Positions 1 to 11,241 of a stretch of DNA of 64,000 nt are shown piece by piece (positions within the stretch are counted from its first letter, which is position 1; every line of letters starts with the position of its first letter). The position numbers were made by a program, and so were the translations under genes. Location of the stretch: the NCBI GenBank assembly GCA_037974335.1, contig CM075760.1:42660103-42724102 (forward strand). The letters are read 5' to 3'. The notes beneath the pieces were generated by a model that did not search any database, was not told the origin of the DNA, and saw only the letters and a program-made list of their open reading frames with translations. This DNA is from Prionace glauca (lineage: Eukaryota > Chordata > Chondrichthyes > Carcharhiniformes > Carcharhinidae).

Positions 1-250
1 ATTTCTATCCGGGACTGACAGGGATGGACTTTGTTTGGAACCTCCTTTTACAGGGAGTTAGAGGGGGAGGATTTACACACAGAAAACTCAACCCCAAGAG
101 AAACGTTCCTCGCTTAATTTCTATTCTTGACTGACGGTGGTGATCTCTTTTACAGGAAATTTGATGACAAAATTTGAAGGCAAACTCAAACCAGACATCA
201 GATCAAAACCTGACAGAGTCCACTCCTTTCATCAGAACCTGAACGTAAGT
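1..250 (+). pseudogene. tandem fossil copies of a zinc-finger gene 5' leader exon
   Basis: Two similar blocks begin at 1 and 117. Each runs through a pyrimidine tract into a 3' splice site (CAG at 51-53 and 153-155). The second is followed by an exon-like stretch (156-244) and a good donor, GTAAGT, at 245-250. The same 'gactgac..tgg..cttttacag' block precedes the coding exons of the zinc-finger genes at 3053 and 17347, so these are probably leader exons of a zinc-finger paralogue, broken or belonging to a gene outside the window. Whether the exon is still spliced cannot be told from sequence alone. Confidence 0.4.
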
Positions 251-559
251 ATGTCTGTAGATAAAGATCCAAACACTTGTGTGACTGGAAATAGGAAACA
301 TTTATGTCGTGGAAGGATTTGCAAAAAAGGGATCCAAAACTTCACCACATCCTTGCGTGAAGAAATCCTTCCTCATCGGAGCTTTCTCTCCATTTTCCAG
401 CCTATTCCAATAAGTCTTGACTCCCTTGTCATTCAAAAACTGTCTAATTCATCCTTGAAGATATTCAATGCCTCCACTGGTCCCCATGGAAGAGGAAGCC
501 AGATACTAACAATTCTCTGAGGGAAGAGATTTGTCCAAATATATAATGTCACTCCAGTC

Positions 560-940
560 CAATGTTACACAACCAGATAAGTGCATTTTATTACAGAGCC
601 ATAAATAATATATCTAAACTCTGCCATATTAAAATATCAGACACGTCTCTGTCCTATATTAGTATACTGTCCCCTTTAATATATTTCAGAAATGAGATGG
701 GCACATGAAGGACATAAACCTGCAGGGGAAAGGGAATATAGAAGGGGAATGGGACTCACTGGATTGTTCGACAGAAGTCAGCATGGACTTGAGTTACTGA
801 ATGGATTTCTTCGGTGCTGTAATGACTCGATGAGTGGAAACATACAGAGCTACAGTGCCTCATTACAAGATGAGAAATACTAAATGTACTTTGTTACAGA
901 ACCATAAATAGTATATCAGATCCACAATATTAACAACACT
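560..940. other. no recognisable gene
   Basis: AT-rich sequence with another weak 3' splice site near 690 (ttcag before aatgagatgg). The short open frame over 692-883 shows no family resemblance. Nothing else is supported here. Confidence 0.4.
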
Positions 941-941
941 C

Positions 942-1719
942 GGACTATTACTTACGGGGCGAAAAACTGCAGCAGGCGACGGTGCAGAGGGACCTCGGGG
1001 TCCTTGTGCATGAGTCGCAAAAACCCAGCTTGCAGGTGCAGCAGGTGGTCAGGAAGGCGAATGGGATGCTGGCCTTCATAGCGAAGGGGATTGAATATAA
1101 AAGTAGGGAGGTCTTGCTGCAGCTGTATAGGGCATTGGTGAGGCCGCAGCTGGAGTACTGTGTGCAGTTTTGGGCGCCGCACCTGCGCAAGGATGTTTTG
1201 GCCCTGGAGGGAGTGCAGAGGAGGTTTACTCGGCTGATACCGGAGTTGAGGGGATTGAGCTATGAGGAGAGGCTGAATAAACTAGGCTTGTACTCGTTAG
1301 AGTTTAGAAGAATGAGGGGAGATCTCATTGAGACGTATAAGATGATGAATGGGATGGATAGGATAGAGATGGAGAGACTCTTCCCGCTCAAAAAAGATAG
1401 TAGGACTAGGGGGCACAGCCTCAAGATAAAGGGGGGGCGGTTTAGAACAGAGTTGAGGAGGAACTTCTTCACTCAAAGGGTGGTGAATCTCTGGAATTCT
1501 CTGCCCGTTGAAGTGGTGGAGGCTGCCTCGCTAAATATTTTTAAGAAACGGGTTGATGGGTTTTTGATAAGAGAAGGGATTAAGGGTTATGGGGAGAGGG
1601 CGGGAAGGTGGAGCTGAGTCACGACAGATCAGCCATGATCTTATTGAATGGCGGGGCAGGCTCGAAGGGCCAGATGGCCTACTCCTGCTCCTATTTCTTA
1701 TGTTCTTATGTTCTTATGA
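942..1719 (+). mobile_element. CR1-type LINE, 5'-truncated 3' end
   Basis: The open frame up to 1617 encodes the C-terminal part of a CR1-family ORF2 (downstream of the reverse transcriptase palm, with LYRALVRPQLEYCVQFW and NFFTQRVVNLWNSLPVEV). A short 3' UTR follows and ends in TTCTTATG repeats at about 1697-1719, the octamer-type 3' tail of CR1 elements. It shares the variants AKG and KDVLAL with the copy at 18549-19346, so both belong to one young subfamily. The copy is a dead-on-arrival truncation. Confidence 0.9.
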
Positions 1720-1779
1720 AAAGGGGATCTGAGCAACAAGTGGTGACCTCAGACATTGTTTAAATTACATCATCACTGG

Positions 1780-2259
1780 CCAACTTCCGCTTTGTGACGT
1801 CACAACGGAGCCATTTTGAAACAGCCAATAGGAATCACTGCTCCGCGGTGACGGCTGCGGGTCCCTGTGCGCAGGCCGAGGCCTGCGCGGACCCGGGAGC
1901 CCCGCCCCCACCCATTGCTCCCCTCCCCCTCCTCGAGCCAAGGTTTCCAGACAAGCGGCTGGCGGCTCCGGCCAGAGCGAGAAGCCGCTCGGTGATCTCC
2001 CCCCCCCCCCCCCGGCCCTGGACTGCGCATGTCCAAGGGAGAGGGGGAGCCGCGCACGTTCCGGGGGAGAGCCCACCCTCTGACCTTCACGTTGAATTGT
2101 TGACCAATGGGAAGAGTTGGAGGACCGGAAGGACTGTGGCCCTCCAGCCAATCAGAGCGCGATCTTTGTGACAGTGCAGATTGAACTTCAGACAGACTGA
2201 AATGTCCTCTTTTGTTGGTCAGTTGGATAACAAGCCATACCTAAAAGAGGCCAACATCT
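1780..2259 (+). promoter_or_regulatory. CpG-rich promoter and first exon of zinc-finger gene A
   Basis: A sharply GC- and CpG-rich block opens with a perfect CRE, TGACGTCA, at 1795-1802. It carries CCAAT-type boxes (ccaataggaa near 1825, ccaatgggaa near 2103, ccaatcag near 2146). It runs into a leader exon whose donor is GTAAGT at 2260-2265. The matching 3' splice site is at 3051-3052, which joins it to the zinc-finger coding exon. The transcription start is inferred, probably about 2150-2200. Confidence 0.6.
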
Positions 2260-2439
2260 GTAAGTAAAATACTTTCTATTTCTTCTCATTCTGGGGGAAT
2301 TGTTGACTTGCTGCAACGAAAGGGAAAGGGAGTGAATCTAGGGAGGTTGTAGACTCTGGAAAGTTTGGCCCAGCTCTGTCAATCAGCCTGTGGAGGCTCA
2401 ATATTATATCCAGCAGAATGAGAATGGAAGGAGAGTTAT

Positions 2440-2930
2440 TTTTTCTTCATTCATGAGACATGGGCATCGCTGGCTTTTGCTACCAAATGAACCTGTTGGA
2501 CTTTTAACCTGGTGTTGTGAATTGTCTGACTGTATTTACCCCAGTCCACCGCCGGCATCTCCACATCATTGCTGGTTGGCCAGCATTTATTGCCCATCCC
2601 TCAGTGCCCTTGAACCGATTGCCCTCTGAAACGCCTCAGTAAACCAATGTGAATCAGCACATTACTGTACCTTTGGTGGCACATGTAGGCCATGCCAGGT
2701 GAGGATGGCAGATTTCCTTCCCTAAAAAGGATTAGTGATGGGGTTTTCCGACAATCTACAATAGTTTCACAATCATCAATAGATTCTTAATTCCACATGT
2801 TTGTACTGAATTCAAATTCTACATTTGCCGTGGCAGGATTCAAACCTGGCTGAAACCCCAAACATTAGCTGAATTTTGGATTAATAGTCTAGCGATAATA
2901 CCACTAGGGAATTGCCTCTCAATGTGTGAG
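2440..2930 (-). repeat. SINE in reverse orientation with a second repeat tail nested inside
   Basis: Read on the minus strand this is a repeat found elsewhere in the window (12750-13105 minus, 41665-41975 plus): a tRNA-like head with an ordinary body ending in 'gggcaataaatgctggcc'. The stretch 2488-2570 breaks its body. It is the 3' tail of a different family ('acctgttggactttaacctg', 'gccggcatctccacatca') that recurs at 17083-17160 and 43740-43850. Both lie in the first intron of zinc-finger gene A. Confidence 0.7.
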
Positions 2931-3052
2931 ATGGAAACTTACAGCTTTTGGGGAATGAAAGGGGGAAAAAATGCTCCAGAGAAACTAGAATTGTCTGTTC
3001 TGAATGTCTATCCTGTACTAACGCTGATTACTTTTGTCAACTTCTTTTACAG

Positions 3053-3359
3053 ATGTTAGAAATGAGGATTTAAGCCAGAAATCTTAAACCAAACGTTGAA
3101 TCAGGATCTGAAAGATTCAGTTGATTCATTGCAAAGTGAAGATCAGTGGCCTTTGAATCTAGATGGAGAAATAATTGTCTGCTCTATCAGCTTCATCAGT
3201 TATTAATTGTCAGTGTGACTAGAAAAGCATCAGCACATGCATTTTGAACTGATTGTTCCTGCCTTAACCAGTTACACAGCTTGAAGAAACATTCCCATTT
3301 GGAGCTGGGAAAGACCCTATGTGTGTCCTGTGTGCGGAAACTTAATTTGATTGTTGAAC
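3053..3359 (+). other. leader part of zinc-finger gene A coding exon with decayed fingers
   Basis: This begins right after the 3' splice site at 3051-3052 and reaches the start codon. Its second half (about 3260-3345) is similar to 17560-17660 upstream of gene C and still shows finger-like pieces (a gagctttaaccagttacacag-like core, 'gtgtcctgtgtgcgg'). The ancestral protein therefore probably had extra N-terminal fingers, now reduced to leader sequence in both paralogues. Confidence 0.45.
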
Positions 3360-4313
3360 ATGGAGAGACACGAGGACACCTACACCACGGAGAAACCGTG
3401 GAAATGTGAGGACTGTGGAAAGAGATTCATAACCCCCTCAAAACTAGAAACTCATCGACGTATTCACACCGGGGAGCGGCCGTTTACCTGCTCTGATTGT
3501 GGGAAGGGATTCACAAATTCATCCCACCTGCTGACACACCAGCGAATTCACATGAAGGAAAGGCCATTCACCTGCACAGCATGTGGGAAATGTTTCAAAC
3601 ATTCATCCACCCTGAAGATACATCAGCGAGTTCACTCTGGGGAGAGGCCATTTGCTTGCTCTGAGTGTGGGAAAGGATTCACTCAGTTATCCAACCTGCA
3701 GACACATCAGCGAATTCATACTGGGGAGAGGCCATTTAGCTGCTCTGAGTGTGGGAAGAGATTCAATCAGTTATCCGATTTGCTGACACACCAGCGAGCT
3801 CACACTGGGGAGAGGCCGTTTACCTGCTCTCAGTGTGGAAAGGGATTCACTCAGTCATCCAACCTGCAGACACACCAGCGAGTTCACACTGAGCAGAAAC
3901 AATTCAGCTGCGCTCTCTGCGCGAGAAGGTTTAGATGGTTATCCAACCTGATGCGACACCAACAGGTTCACACCGAGGAGAGGTCATTCATCTGTTCTGA
4001 CTGTGGGAAGGGTTTCAAAAATTCAACCCATCTGCTGACACACCAACGAATTCACACTGAGGAGAAGCCGTTCATCTGCACAGTGTGCACAAAGAAATTC
4101 AAAGATTCATCCACTCTGCAAAAACACCAGCGAGTCCACACTGGGGCGAGACCATTCACCTGCTCTGATTGTGGGAAGCAGTTCCGAGATTTGTCCAACC
4201 TGAGAAGACACCAACGAGTCCACACTGGGGAGAGACCATTCACCTGCTCTGACTGTGGGAAAGGATTCACTCAATCATCCACCCTGTTGAGACACCAGCG
4301 AGTTCATAATTGA
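3360..4313 (+). CDS. C2H2 zinc-finger protein A, 11 fingers
   Basis: Protein of 317 residues made almost wholly of 11 tandem C2H2 fingers with TGERPF-type linkers; it probably binds DNA in the nucleus. The start is the ATG at 3360, reading MERHEDTY. Each finger has the C-x2-C-x12-H-x3-H spacing, for example CEDCGKRF with HRRIH. Finger 7 (CALCARRFRWLSNLMRHQQVH) departs most from the consensus but keeps its ligands. No KRAB, SCAN, BTB or other effector domain is visible, so the role could be repressor, activator or architectural. The 3' UTR shares a block ('ttggattctgctgttattg') with genes C and D, marking them as local paralogues. Only the fingers identify it; orthology is not assignable. Confidence 0.85.
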   Translation: MERHEDTYTTEKPWKCEDCGKRFITPSKLETHRRIHTGERPFTCSDCGKGFTNSSHLLTHQRIHMKERPFTCTACGKCFKHSSTLKIHQRVHSGERPFACSECGKGFTQLSNLQTHQRIHTGERPFSCSECGKRFNQLSDLLTHQRAHTGERPFTCSQCGKGFTQSSNLQTHQRVHTEQKQFSCALCARRFRWLSNLMRHQQVHTEERSFICSDCGKGFKNSTHLLTHQRIHTEEKPFICTVCTKKFKDSSTLQKHQRVHTGARPFTCSDCGKQFRDLSNLRRHQRVHTGERPFTCSDCGKGFTQSSTLLRHQRVHN

Positions 4314-4639
4314 TTACAATCGTTGGATTCTGCTGTTATTGCTGCTGTTAATCACATCCAGCACTGAAATATGTCCACTCTGACAGTTGAAGTGGGAGGG
4401 TCAGTGAGTTTCTTTCTGCTTAACTGGCTGGTCTCACAACTTTGCTTCCCTGTTTTTAAAGAAAGGCACAATATTTGCCACCCTCCAATCTTCAGGCACC
4501 TCACCTGTGGATGTCAGTTCAAATATCTCTGCTGGGGGACTTGCAATTTCCTCCCTAGCGTCCCACAATGTCCTGGGATACACTTCATTAGGCCCTGGGG
4601 ATTTCTCTACCTTGATGCACTTTAAAGAGCCTCACATCT

Positions 4640-5249
4640 GTAGTGGGTACGCTGGTAGAAGGTATTCTGAGAGACAGAATCTACAGGCATTTAGAGAAGC
4701 AAGGACTGATTAGGGACAGTCAGCATGGCTTTGAGAGTGGAAAATCATGTCTCAGAAGTTTGAGGTTTTTGAAGGGGTAACCAAGAAGGTAGATGAGGGC
4801 AGTGCAGTTGATGTTGTCTACATGAACTTTAGCAAGGCCTTGGATAAGATACCACATAGTAGGTTGTTGCATAAGATTAAATCTCACGGGATCCAATGTG
4901 AGGTAGTTAAATGGATGCAAAATTAGCTTGATGACAGAAACCAGAGGGTAGATGTAGAGAGTTGTTTTTCAAACTGGAAGCCTGTGACCAGCGGTGTGCC
5001 TCAGGGATCGGTGCTGGGTCCACTGTTATTTGTCATTTGTATTAATGATTTGGATGAGAATTTAGGAGGCATGATTACTAAGTTTGCAGATAACACCAAG
5101 GTGAGTGGCTTAGTGGACAGTGAAGAAGGTTAGTTTGGATTGCAGTGGGTTCTTGATCAATTGGGCCAGTGGGCTGACGATTGACAGATGGAATTTAATT
5201 TAATGCGAGGTGATGCATTTTGATAGATCAAACCAGGGTAGGGCTTAGT
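4640..5249 (+). mobile_element. older LINE fragment (RT region), 5' half of an interrupted copy
   Basis: The conceptual reading gives reverse-transcriptase pieces with several stops: a match to [31 protein letters not shown] and KFADNTKVSG. It breaks off near 5249 just after '..gatagatcaaaccagggtagggctta' and resumes at 9017. The younger CR1 element between the two halves inserted into it. Ordinary decayed LINE. Confidence 0.75.
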
Positions 5250-5309
5250 TAATCTGCTAAATCTAAGGGTCAGGGACAAAAGGGGGCTGCTGGGAGGAGG
5301 AAGGGGGGT

Positions 5310-5936
5310 GAGGAGCGGAGGTCTCAGCCTCTTAACCTGCATAACAGGTTTGAGGTTCTTGCTTCCAGTCTGGAAGAGGACGAGGCAAGAGAGGTTGGTG
5401 AGCAAACTGCACACGGTACAGTGATGCAGCAGGACATAGGCAAAGAGAAGGGAAAAAGGAACGTAGTAGTGATTGGGGATAGTGGGGTGAAGGGTATTGA
5501 CACTGTCCTTTGTCACAATGACAAAGTGCACAGAAGGGTGTGTTGTCTGCCTGGTGCTCGGGTACAGGATGTCGCAGCTGGGCTGCAGAGGAATCTGGAG
5601 TGGGAGGGTGAGAACCCGGTCGTTGTAGTACATGTGGGTGCCGGCGACGTAGGCAAAATGCGGACTGAGAATCTGGGAAGGGAGTATGAGAAGCTGGGAA
5701 TGGAATTAAAAAGTAGAACCGACAAGGTGGTTATCTCTGGGCTACTGCCTGAACCGAGGGCAGACGGGCGTAGGGTTGATAGGATAAAGGAAGTAAATGG
5801 GTGGCTCAGGGATTGGTGTGGGAGGAATGGGTTCGAATTTATGGGGCATTGGCACCAGTATTGGGGTAGGTGGGACCTGTTCGGGCAGGATGGGGTTGGT
5901 CTGAATCATGCTGGGACCAGAGTGCTGGCGAATTGA
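5310..5936 (+). CDS. CR1 ORF1 protein, SGNH/GDSL-esterase type (5'-truncated)
   Basis: The frame enters open at about 5310 and runs through GEERRSQPLNLHNRFEVLASS, a short charged helix likely to be the end of a coiled coil. An in-frame ATG lies at 5424. The body has the marks of the SGNH-hydrolase domain found in many CR1 ORF1 proteins: VVVIGDSGVKG (block I, nucleophile Ser), VVVVHVGAGDVG (block III) and GLNHAGTRVLAN (block V, H in place). It is thought to assist RNA binding or delivery during retrotransposition; its exact role is unsettled. ORF2 begins shortly after its stop. Confidence 0.75.
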   Translation, partial: EERRSQPLNLHNRFEVLASSLEEDEAREVGEQTAHGTVMQQDIGKEKGKRNVVVIGDSGVKGIDTVLCHNDKVHRRVCCLPGARVQDVAAGLQRNLEWEGENPVVVVHVGAGDVGKMRTENLGREYEKLGMELKSRTDKVVISGLLPEPRADGRRVDRIKEVNGWLRDWCGRNGFEFMGHWHQYWGRWDLFGQDGVGLNHAGTRVLAN

Positions 5937-6016
5937 GTAAAGAGGACTGTAGACAGGGCTTTAAACTAATTAGGGGGGGGGGGGGGGGGGGGAAGGGTGC
6001 GAGGGTAGGTGATGCT

Positions 6017-8925
6017 ATGAGGTCTAAAGTTAAGGATAGGGTACAGGTAAGGGAAGAGGCCAAGGATGTCCCAATTGGTGGCGTTACGGCAAGTAGGGTC
6101 CAGGTGAAGGCTGGGATGAAAGCGCTTTATCTGAATGCACGAAGCATTCGGAATAAAGTGGATGAGCTGATGGCGCAGATCGACACAAATGGATACGATC
6201 TGGTGGCCATTACAGAGACGTGGCTGCAAGGTGACAGGGACTGGGAGATGAATGTACAGGGTTATCAAGTGTTTAGGAAGGATAGGCAGGAGGAAAGAGG
6301 GGGTGGCGTAGCTCTGCTGATTAAGGATAGTATCAAGGTGGTAGCAAGGGATGATATCGGAGCCAAGGAGCAGAAAGTGGAATCGTTGTGGGTGGAGATT
6401 AGGAACAGAAAAGGGAGGAAGACGCTAGTGGGTGTCGTCTATAGGCCCCCGAATAATGATCTGGAGGTGGGGCGGGCTGTTAACGCGCAAATAAGTGCAG
6501 CGTGCAGGAATGGGACGGCAGTAGTTATGGGAGATTTCAATCTGCATATTGATTGGTCGACCCATGTTGGACAAGGTGGGCTCGAGGAGGAGTTCTTGGA
6601 ATGCTGCCGGGATAATTTCCTTGAACAGTGTGTGTTGGAGCCGACGAGGGAACGAGCTATCTTGGATCTGGTGCTGTGTAATGAGGCGGGTAGAATTAGG
6701 GACCTTGCGGTGAAGGATCCTCTTGGAGAGAGTGATCATTGTATGGTGGAGTTTCTGGTGCAGATGGAGGAGGAGAAAGTGGGTTCCCAGACACGCGTCC
6801 TTTGTTTGAATAGAGGGGAGTATGGTAGGATGAGAGAAGAATTGGCGAATGTGGACTGGGGGAGCGCGTTGGAAGGTAGGTCTGCTGAGGAGCAGTGGAG
6901 GATCTTTAAGGAGATCTTTCTTGGTGCTCAGCAGAAATTTATTCCGATGGTTAAAAAGGACAGTAGGAGGAGAGGTAATAAGCCGTGGATAACGAAGGAG
7001 GTGAAGGAAAGTGTTAAATTAAAAGCGGAGGAGTTTAGAGTAGCTAAGAGCAGTGGGCGAGAAGAGGATTGGGAAAGGTTTAAATGTCAACAAAGATGGA
7101 CAAAGAAATTGATAAAGGAGGGTAGGAGAAGCTCTGAGGCTGGGCTAGCACTTAATATAAAAAAGGATAGCAAGAGTTTTTATAAATATATAAAAAGGAA
7201 GAGGCTGGCTAGGGTAAACGTTGGTCCTTTAGAGGATGAGAAAGGGGAGCTAGTGGTAGGGGATGGGGATATGGCTAAGGTCTTGAATAAATTTTTTGTT
7301 TCTGTCTTCACGGAGGAGGACGTGAATAATTTGCCGGGTGTTAGCGATGGAAAGGTGGTAGGAATGGAGGGTCTTAATGACATTACTGTTACTAGAGAGG
7401 TGGTGCTCGACAGACTGGAGGGGCTGATTGTGGACAAGTCCCCAGGACCGGATGGAATGCATCCGAGGGTTCTGAAAGAAATGGCGGAGGTGATAGTGAA
7501 TGCCTTGGTGGTTATTTTCCAGACGTCGCTGGATTCCGGGGAAGTGCCAGAAGATTGGAAAACGGCTAATGTTACGCCGTTGTTTAAGAAGGGTGCCAGG
7601 CAAAAGGCGGGGAATTATAGGCCGGTTAGTTTAACGTCTGTGGTAGGTAAAATGTTAGAAACCGTCATTAAGGAGGAAATAGCGAGGCATCTTGAGGGGA
7701 ATTGCTTGATAGGGCGGACGCAACACGGTTTCATTAAAGGGAAGTCGTGTCTGACAAATTTACTGGAGTTCTATGAGGATGTGTCTAGGGCAGTGGTAGA
7801 GGAGAGCCGGTGGATGTGGTCTTTCTGGATTTTCAGAAGGCGTTTGACAAGGTACCTCACAAGAGGTTATTGCAGAAGGTCAGGGGACATGGAGTTGGGG
7901 GTAGGGTGTTAGCGTGGATAGAGGATTGGTTGTCAAATAGGAGGCAGAGAGTGGGGGTCAATGGATGTTATTCGGATTGGCGGTTGGTGACTAGTGGGGT
8001 GCCCCAGGGATCGGTGCTGGGGCCTCAGCTATTTACCATTTATATAGATGATCTGGAGGAGGGAACCGAGTGCAGGGTGTCGAAATTTGCTGATGACACC
8101 AAGATTGGGGGAAAGGCAAATTGTGCGGAGGGTGTGGAGAGTCTGTAGAAGGATCTAGATAGGCTGGGCGAATGGGCCAGGAAATGGCAAATGGAATTTA
8201 ATGTTGGCAAGTGTGAGGTGGTCCACTTTGGTAGGAGGAATGTTAGGAAAGACTATTACTTACAGGGTGAAAAACTGCAGCAGGTGACGGTGCAGAGGGA
8301 CCTCGGGGTCCTTGTGCATGAGTCGCAAAAACCCAGCTTGCAGGTGCAGCAGGTGGTCAGGAAGGCGAATGGGATGCTGGCCTTCATAGTGAGGGGGATT
8401 GAATATAAAAGTAGGGAGGTCTTGCTACAGCTGTATAGGGCATTGGTGAGGCCGCAGCTGGAGTACTGTGTGCAGTTTTGGGCGCCGCACCTGCGCAAGG
8501 ATATTTTGGCCCTGGAGGGAGTGCAGAGGAGGTTTACTCGGCTGATACCGGAGTTGAGGGGATTGAGCAATGAGGAGAGGCTGAATAAACTAGGCTTGTA
8601 CTCGTTAGAGTTTAGAAGAATGAGGGGAGATCTCATTGAGACGTATAAGATGATGAATGAGATGGATAGGATAGAGGTGGAGAGACTCTTCCCGCTCAAA
8701 AAAGACAGTAGGACTAGGGGGCACAGCCTCAAGATAAAGGGGGGGCGGTTTAGAACAGAGTTGAGGAGGAACTTCTTCACTCAAAGGGTGGTGAATCTCT
8801 GGAATTCTCTGCCCGTTGAAGTGGTGGAGGCTGCCTCGCTAAATATTTTTAAGAAACGGGTTGATGGGTTTTTGATAAGAGAAGGGATTAAGGGTTATGG
8901 GGAGAGGGCAGGAAGGTGGAGCTGA
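6017..8925 (+). pseudogene. CR1 ORF2 (endonuclease plus reverse transcriptase), two lesions
   Basis: From the ATG at 6017 the frame encodes an AP-like endonuclease (LYLNARSIRNK, ITETWL, GGGVALLI, VVYRPPNN, MGDFNLH, SDHCMVEF; about 6116-6780). A linker and the reverse transcriptase follow (SPGPDGMHPRVL, NYRPVSLTSVVGKMLE, then [35 protein letters not shown] with the catalytic ADD). A one-base shift near 7801-7812 moves the frame, and a TAG at 8146-8148 replaces a probable CAG. The C-terminal part (8149-8925) is intact to the stop after GRWS. Reverse transcription from this copy alone is therefore unlikely. Confidence 0.88.
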
Positions 8926-9016
8926 GTCACTACAGATCAGCCATGATCTTATTGAATGGCGGGGCAGGCTCGAAGGGCCAGATGGCCTACTCCTGCTCCT
9001 ATTTCTTATGTTCTTA

Positions 9017-9605
9017 ATGGTCGTGAATTGGGGAGAGTTGTAGAACAAAGAGATCTAGGGGTACATGTTCATAGCTCATTGAAAGTGGAATCACAGATGG
9101 ACAGAGTGGTGAAGAAGGCATTCGGCATGCTTGGTTTCATTAGTCAGAACATTGAATACAGGAGTTGGGACGTCTTGTTGAAGTTGCACAAGACATTGAC
9201 AAGACCACTTGTAATACTGCACACAGTTCTGGTCACCTTATTATAGACAGGATATTATTAAACTAGAAAGAATGCAGAAAAGATTTATTAGGATGCTTCT
9301 GGGACTTGATGGTTTGAGTTATAAAGAGACGCTGGATAGACTGGGACGTTTTTCCTCTGGTGCATAGATCAGCTCGATAGTCAATATCTTTTTCCAAAGG
9401 TGGGGAAGTCTAAAACTAGAGGCCATAGGTTTAAGATGAGAGGGGAGAGATACAAAAGGGTCCAGAGGGGTGACTTTTCAGACACAGCATGGTGAGTGTC
9501 TGGAACAAATTGCCAGAGATAGTAGTAGAGGCGGGTGCAATTTTGTCTTAAGATTGCTATCAAGGGATATGGGCCAAATGCTGGCAATTGGGACTAGCTT
9601 AGTCA
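9017..9605 (+). mobile_element. older LINE fragment, 3' half of the interrupted copy
   Basis: Starts with coding for NGRELGRVVEQRDLGVHVHS, the natural continuation of the fragment that stops near 5249. It goes on through the ORF2 C-terminal region and 3' end. A close relative lies at 23335-23925. It abuts the CA-rich tract of the Ig transmembrane segment. Confidence 0.75.
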
Positions 9606-10785
9606 TTTAAAAAAAGGGGCGGCATATAGAAAAACGGACAAGCACATTCATGCACAAACACAAAGGCACACATGTGCACAACACACATAAATACATTCAC
9701 AAAACACAGAGAAACATGCATGCATACAAATATGTATTCATACACCATAAGTTCATACAAGATAAACACAAACGAACACAAACAAGCACGCTCACGCAAA
9801 TACACTCGTGGGCAACACATACGCGAACAACAATACACACACACACACACAAATACGCTCTGACACAAATACTACCATGCACAAATGTACAGAGGCACAC
9901 ATACATTCATTCTCTCCCTCACCACACACACACTTACACACGCATACTCACACACACACATACACTCATTGACATGAACTTGTACAAACAGGCAGAAAAA
10001 CAACATGCACGTAAATAATCAAATATGTACAAACACACATACACACACAGAGAAATGCAAACATACAAGTACAACACACGCATAAACATATGCAAATAGG
10101 TACACAGATCCAAGCTCAAACAGATACATGCATATTCACATTCCAGACAGAAGCACATGCATGCAGATCCACATACATACATTCAGATGAATACATGTTA
10201 TTAGATATTCACACTGACAGGAATATAGATACAGAGACACGTAATGTTCTCCACATTAACACGCAAACATGGAAAATACATATGTACACATTAACAGACT
10301 GCACACAGATGGCCAGAGAGTCAAACTTTTACACACAAAACATTACCACGCTCAAATAGAACAGAACACCATAGCATACATTGCTTCACACGGAAACACA
10401 AACATCGTTATGAAGATATCAACACGGATATACAGACACTAATATGTTAACAGACATGTGCACAAAAAGACTGAGAAACAAGCTCACACAGAATGGGAAG
10501 GAAACCATCCCCGTGTGACAGAAATCAACATATTAAAGTAGGCATGAACACATGCACACATTGTGTGTGACATTAGTAAATATGTATCGACTTCACACAA
10601 TAAGAGGCATGCATCCACAATGTCAGCCAAATAAAATATACACAGACGCAGACACAAAACAACACAAATCAACAAGCACAAGAAAATGAACATGTTCATT
10701 AACCCTCACGCACACACATTAACGCAGGACCAAACGTTAATGCAGACCACGAGATTCTCATGCACACAAATGCAAATTGCATCGA
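9605..10785 (+). repeat. CA-rich degenerate microsatellite tract
   Basis: About 1.2 kb of imperfect (CA)n mixed with CATA and ACAAA units. On the opposite strand the same kind of tract occupies 36130-37800, upstream of the other IgM TM exons. It therefore belongs to the inverted duplication and represents the end of a CH4-TM intron. Octamer-like ATGCAAAT occurs at 10090-10097 and 10770-10777, but in such biased sequence this may be chance. Long open frames here are low-complexity artefacts. Confidence 0.75.
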
Positions 10786-11241
10786 TAAACACGTTGAGAA
10801 ACTGAATTTAAGCTCATGATCTACTGAGCATTTCCACCATCAATGAGAAAAGATCGGAAATTACATCCCGGCTCTTAAACAGCAGCATTCACAGTTTACA
10901 GATCAGTAAACATCTGTGAAAACAAGCATTGATCAGTGAACGTTCCTCCACATCAGTCATAACATTCTTCAATGCTATAAAGTGTTCAAAAATGAACTGA
11001 ACTCAAGAAAACATCTTCAGTCCTTCTGACATGGACTGTCCAAGGAATGTAAAGATCAGCTGTGAAAATAATTATGGAGATCGGCTACTGAGTGCCCTGA
11101 ACTTAATCATAGACATATATCGAAAGTTATACAGAGAATACATTAACAGTTTATGAAGGAGAACGGGGAAAGAAAAATAACAATAAGATTCCCTGGATCA
11201 ATAAAGTAATCTAATTTCATTTCCTGGTGTCCATCCCCTAG

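Larger units (their letters stand above)
5250..9016 (+). mobile_element. nearly full-length CR1-family LINE
   Basis: A 3.77 kb non-LTR retrotransposon holds ORF1 (SGNH esterase type), ORF2 (endonuclease plus reverse transcriptase), a short 3' UTR and a TTCTTATG 3' tail (about 9004-9016). The 5' end is truncated: ORF1 is open from about 5310 without its natural start. It interrupts an older LINE (4640-5249 and 9017-9600). Only two lesions are visible in ORF2, one frameshift near 7805 and one stop at 8146-8148, so it is young but not autonomous. Several 3' fragments elsewhere in the window are nearly identical, pointing to a recently active family. Confidence 0.9.

Noticed and set aside
3351-3359. 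Upstream non-ATG start of zinc-finger A
   Set aside because: The first codons are TTG; the first ATG (3360) fits the pattern of genes C and E.
10770-10777. Octamer ATGCAAAT as a TM-region enhancer
   Set aside because: Lies at the edge of a CA/ATGCAAA-rich tract where such words arise by chance; a second one at 10090 supports that view.
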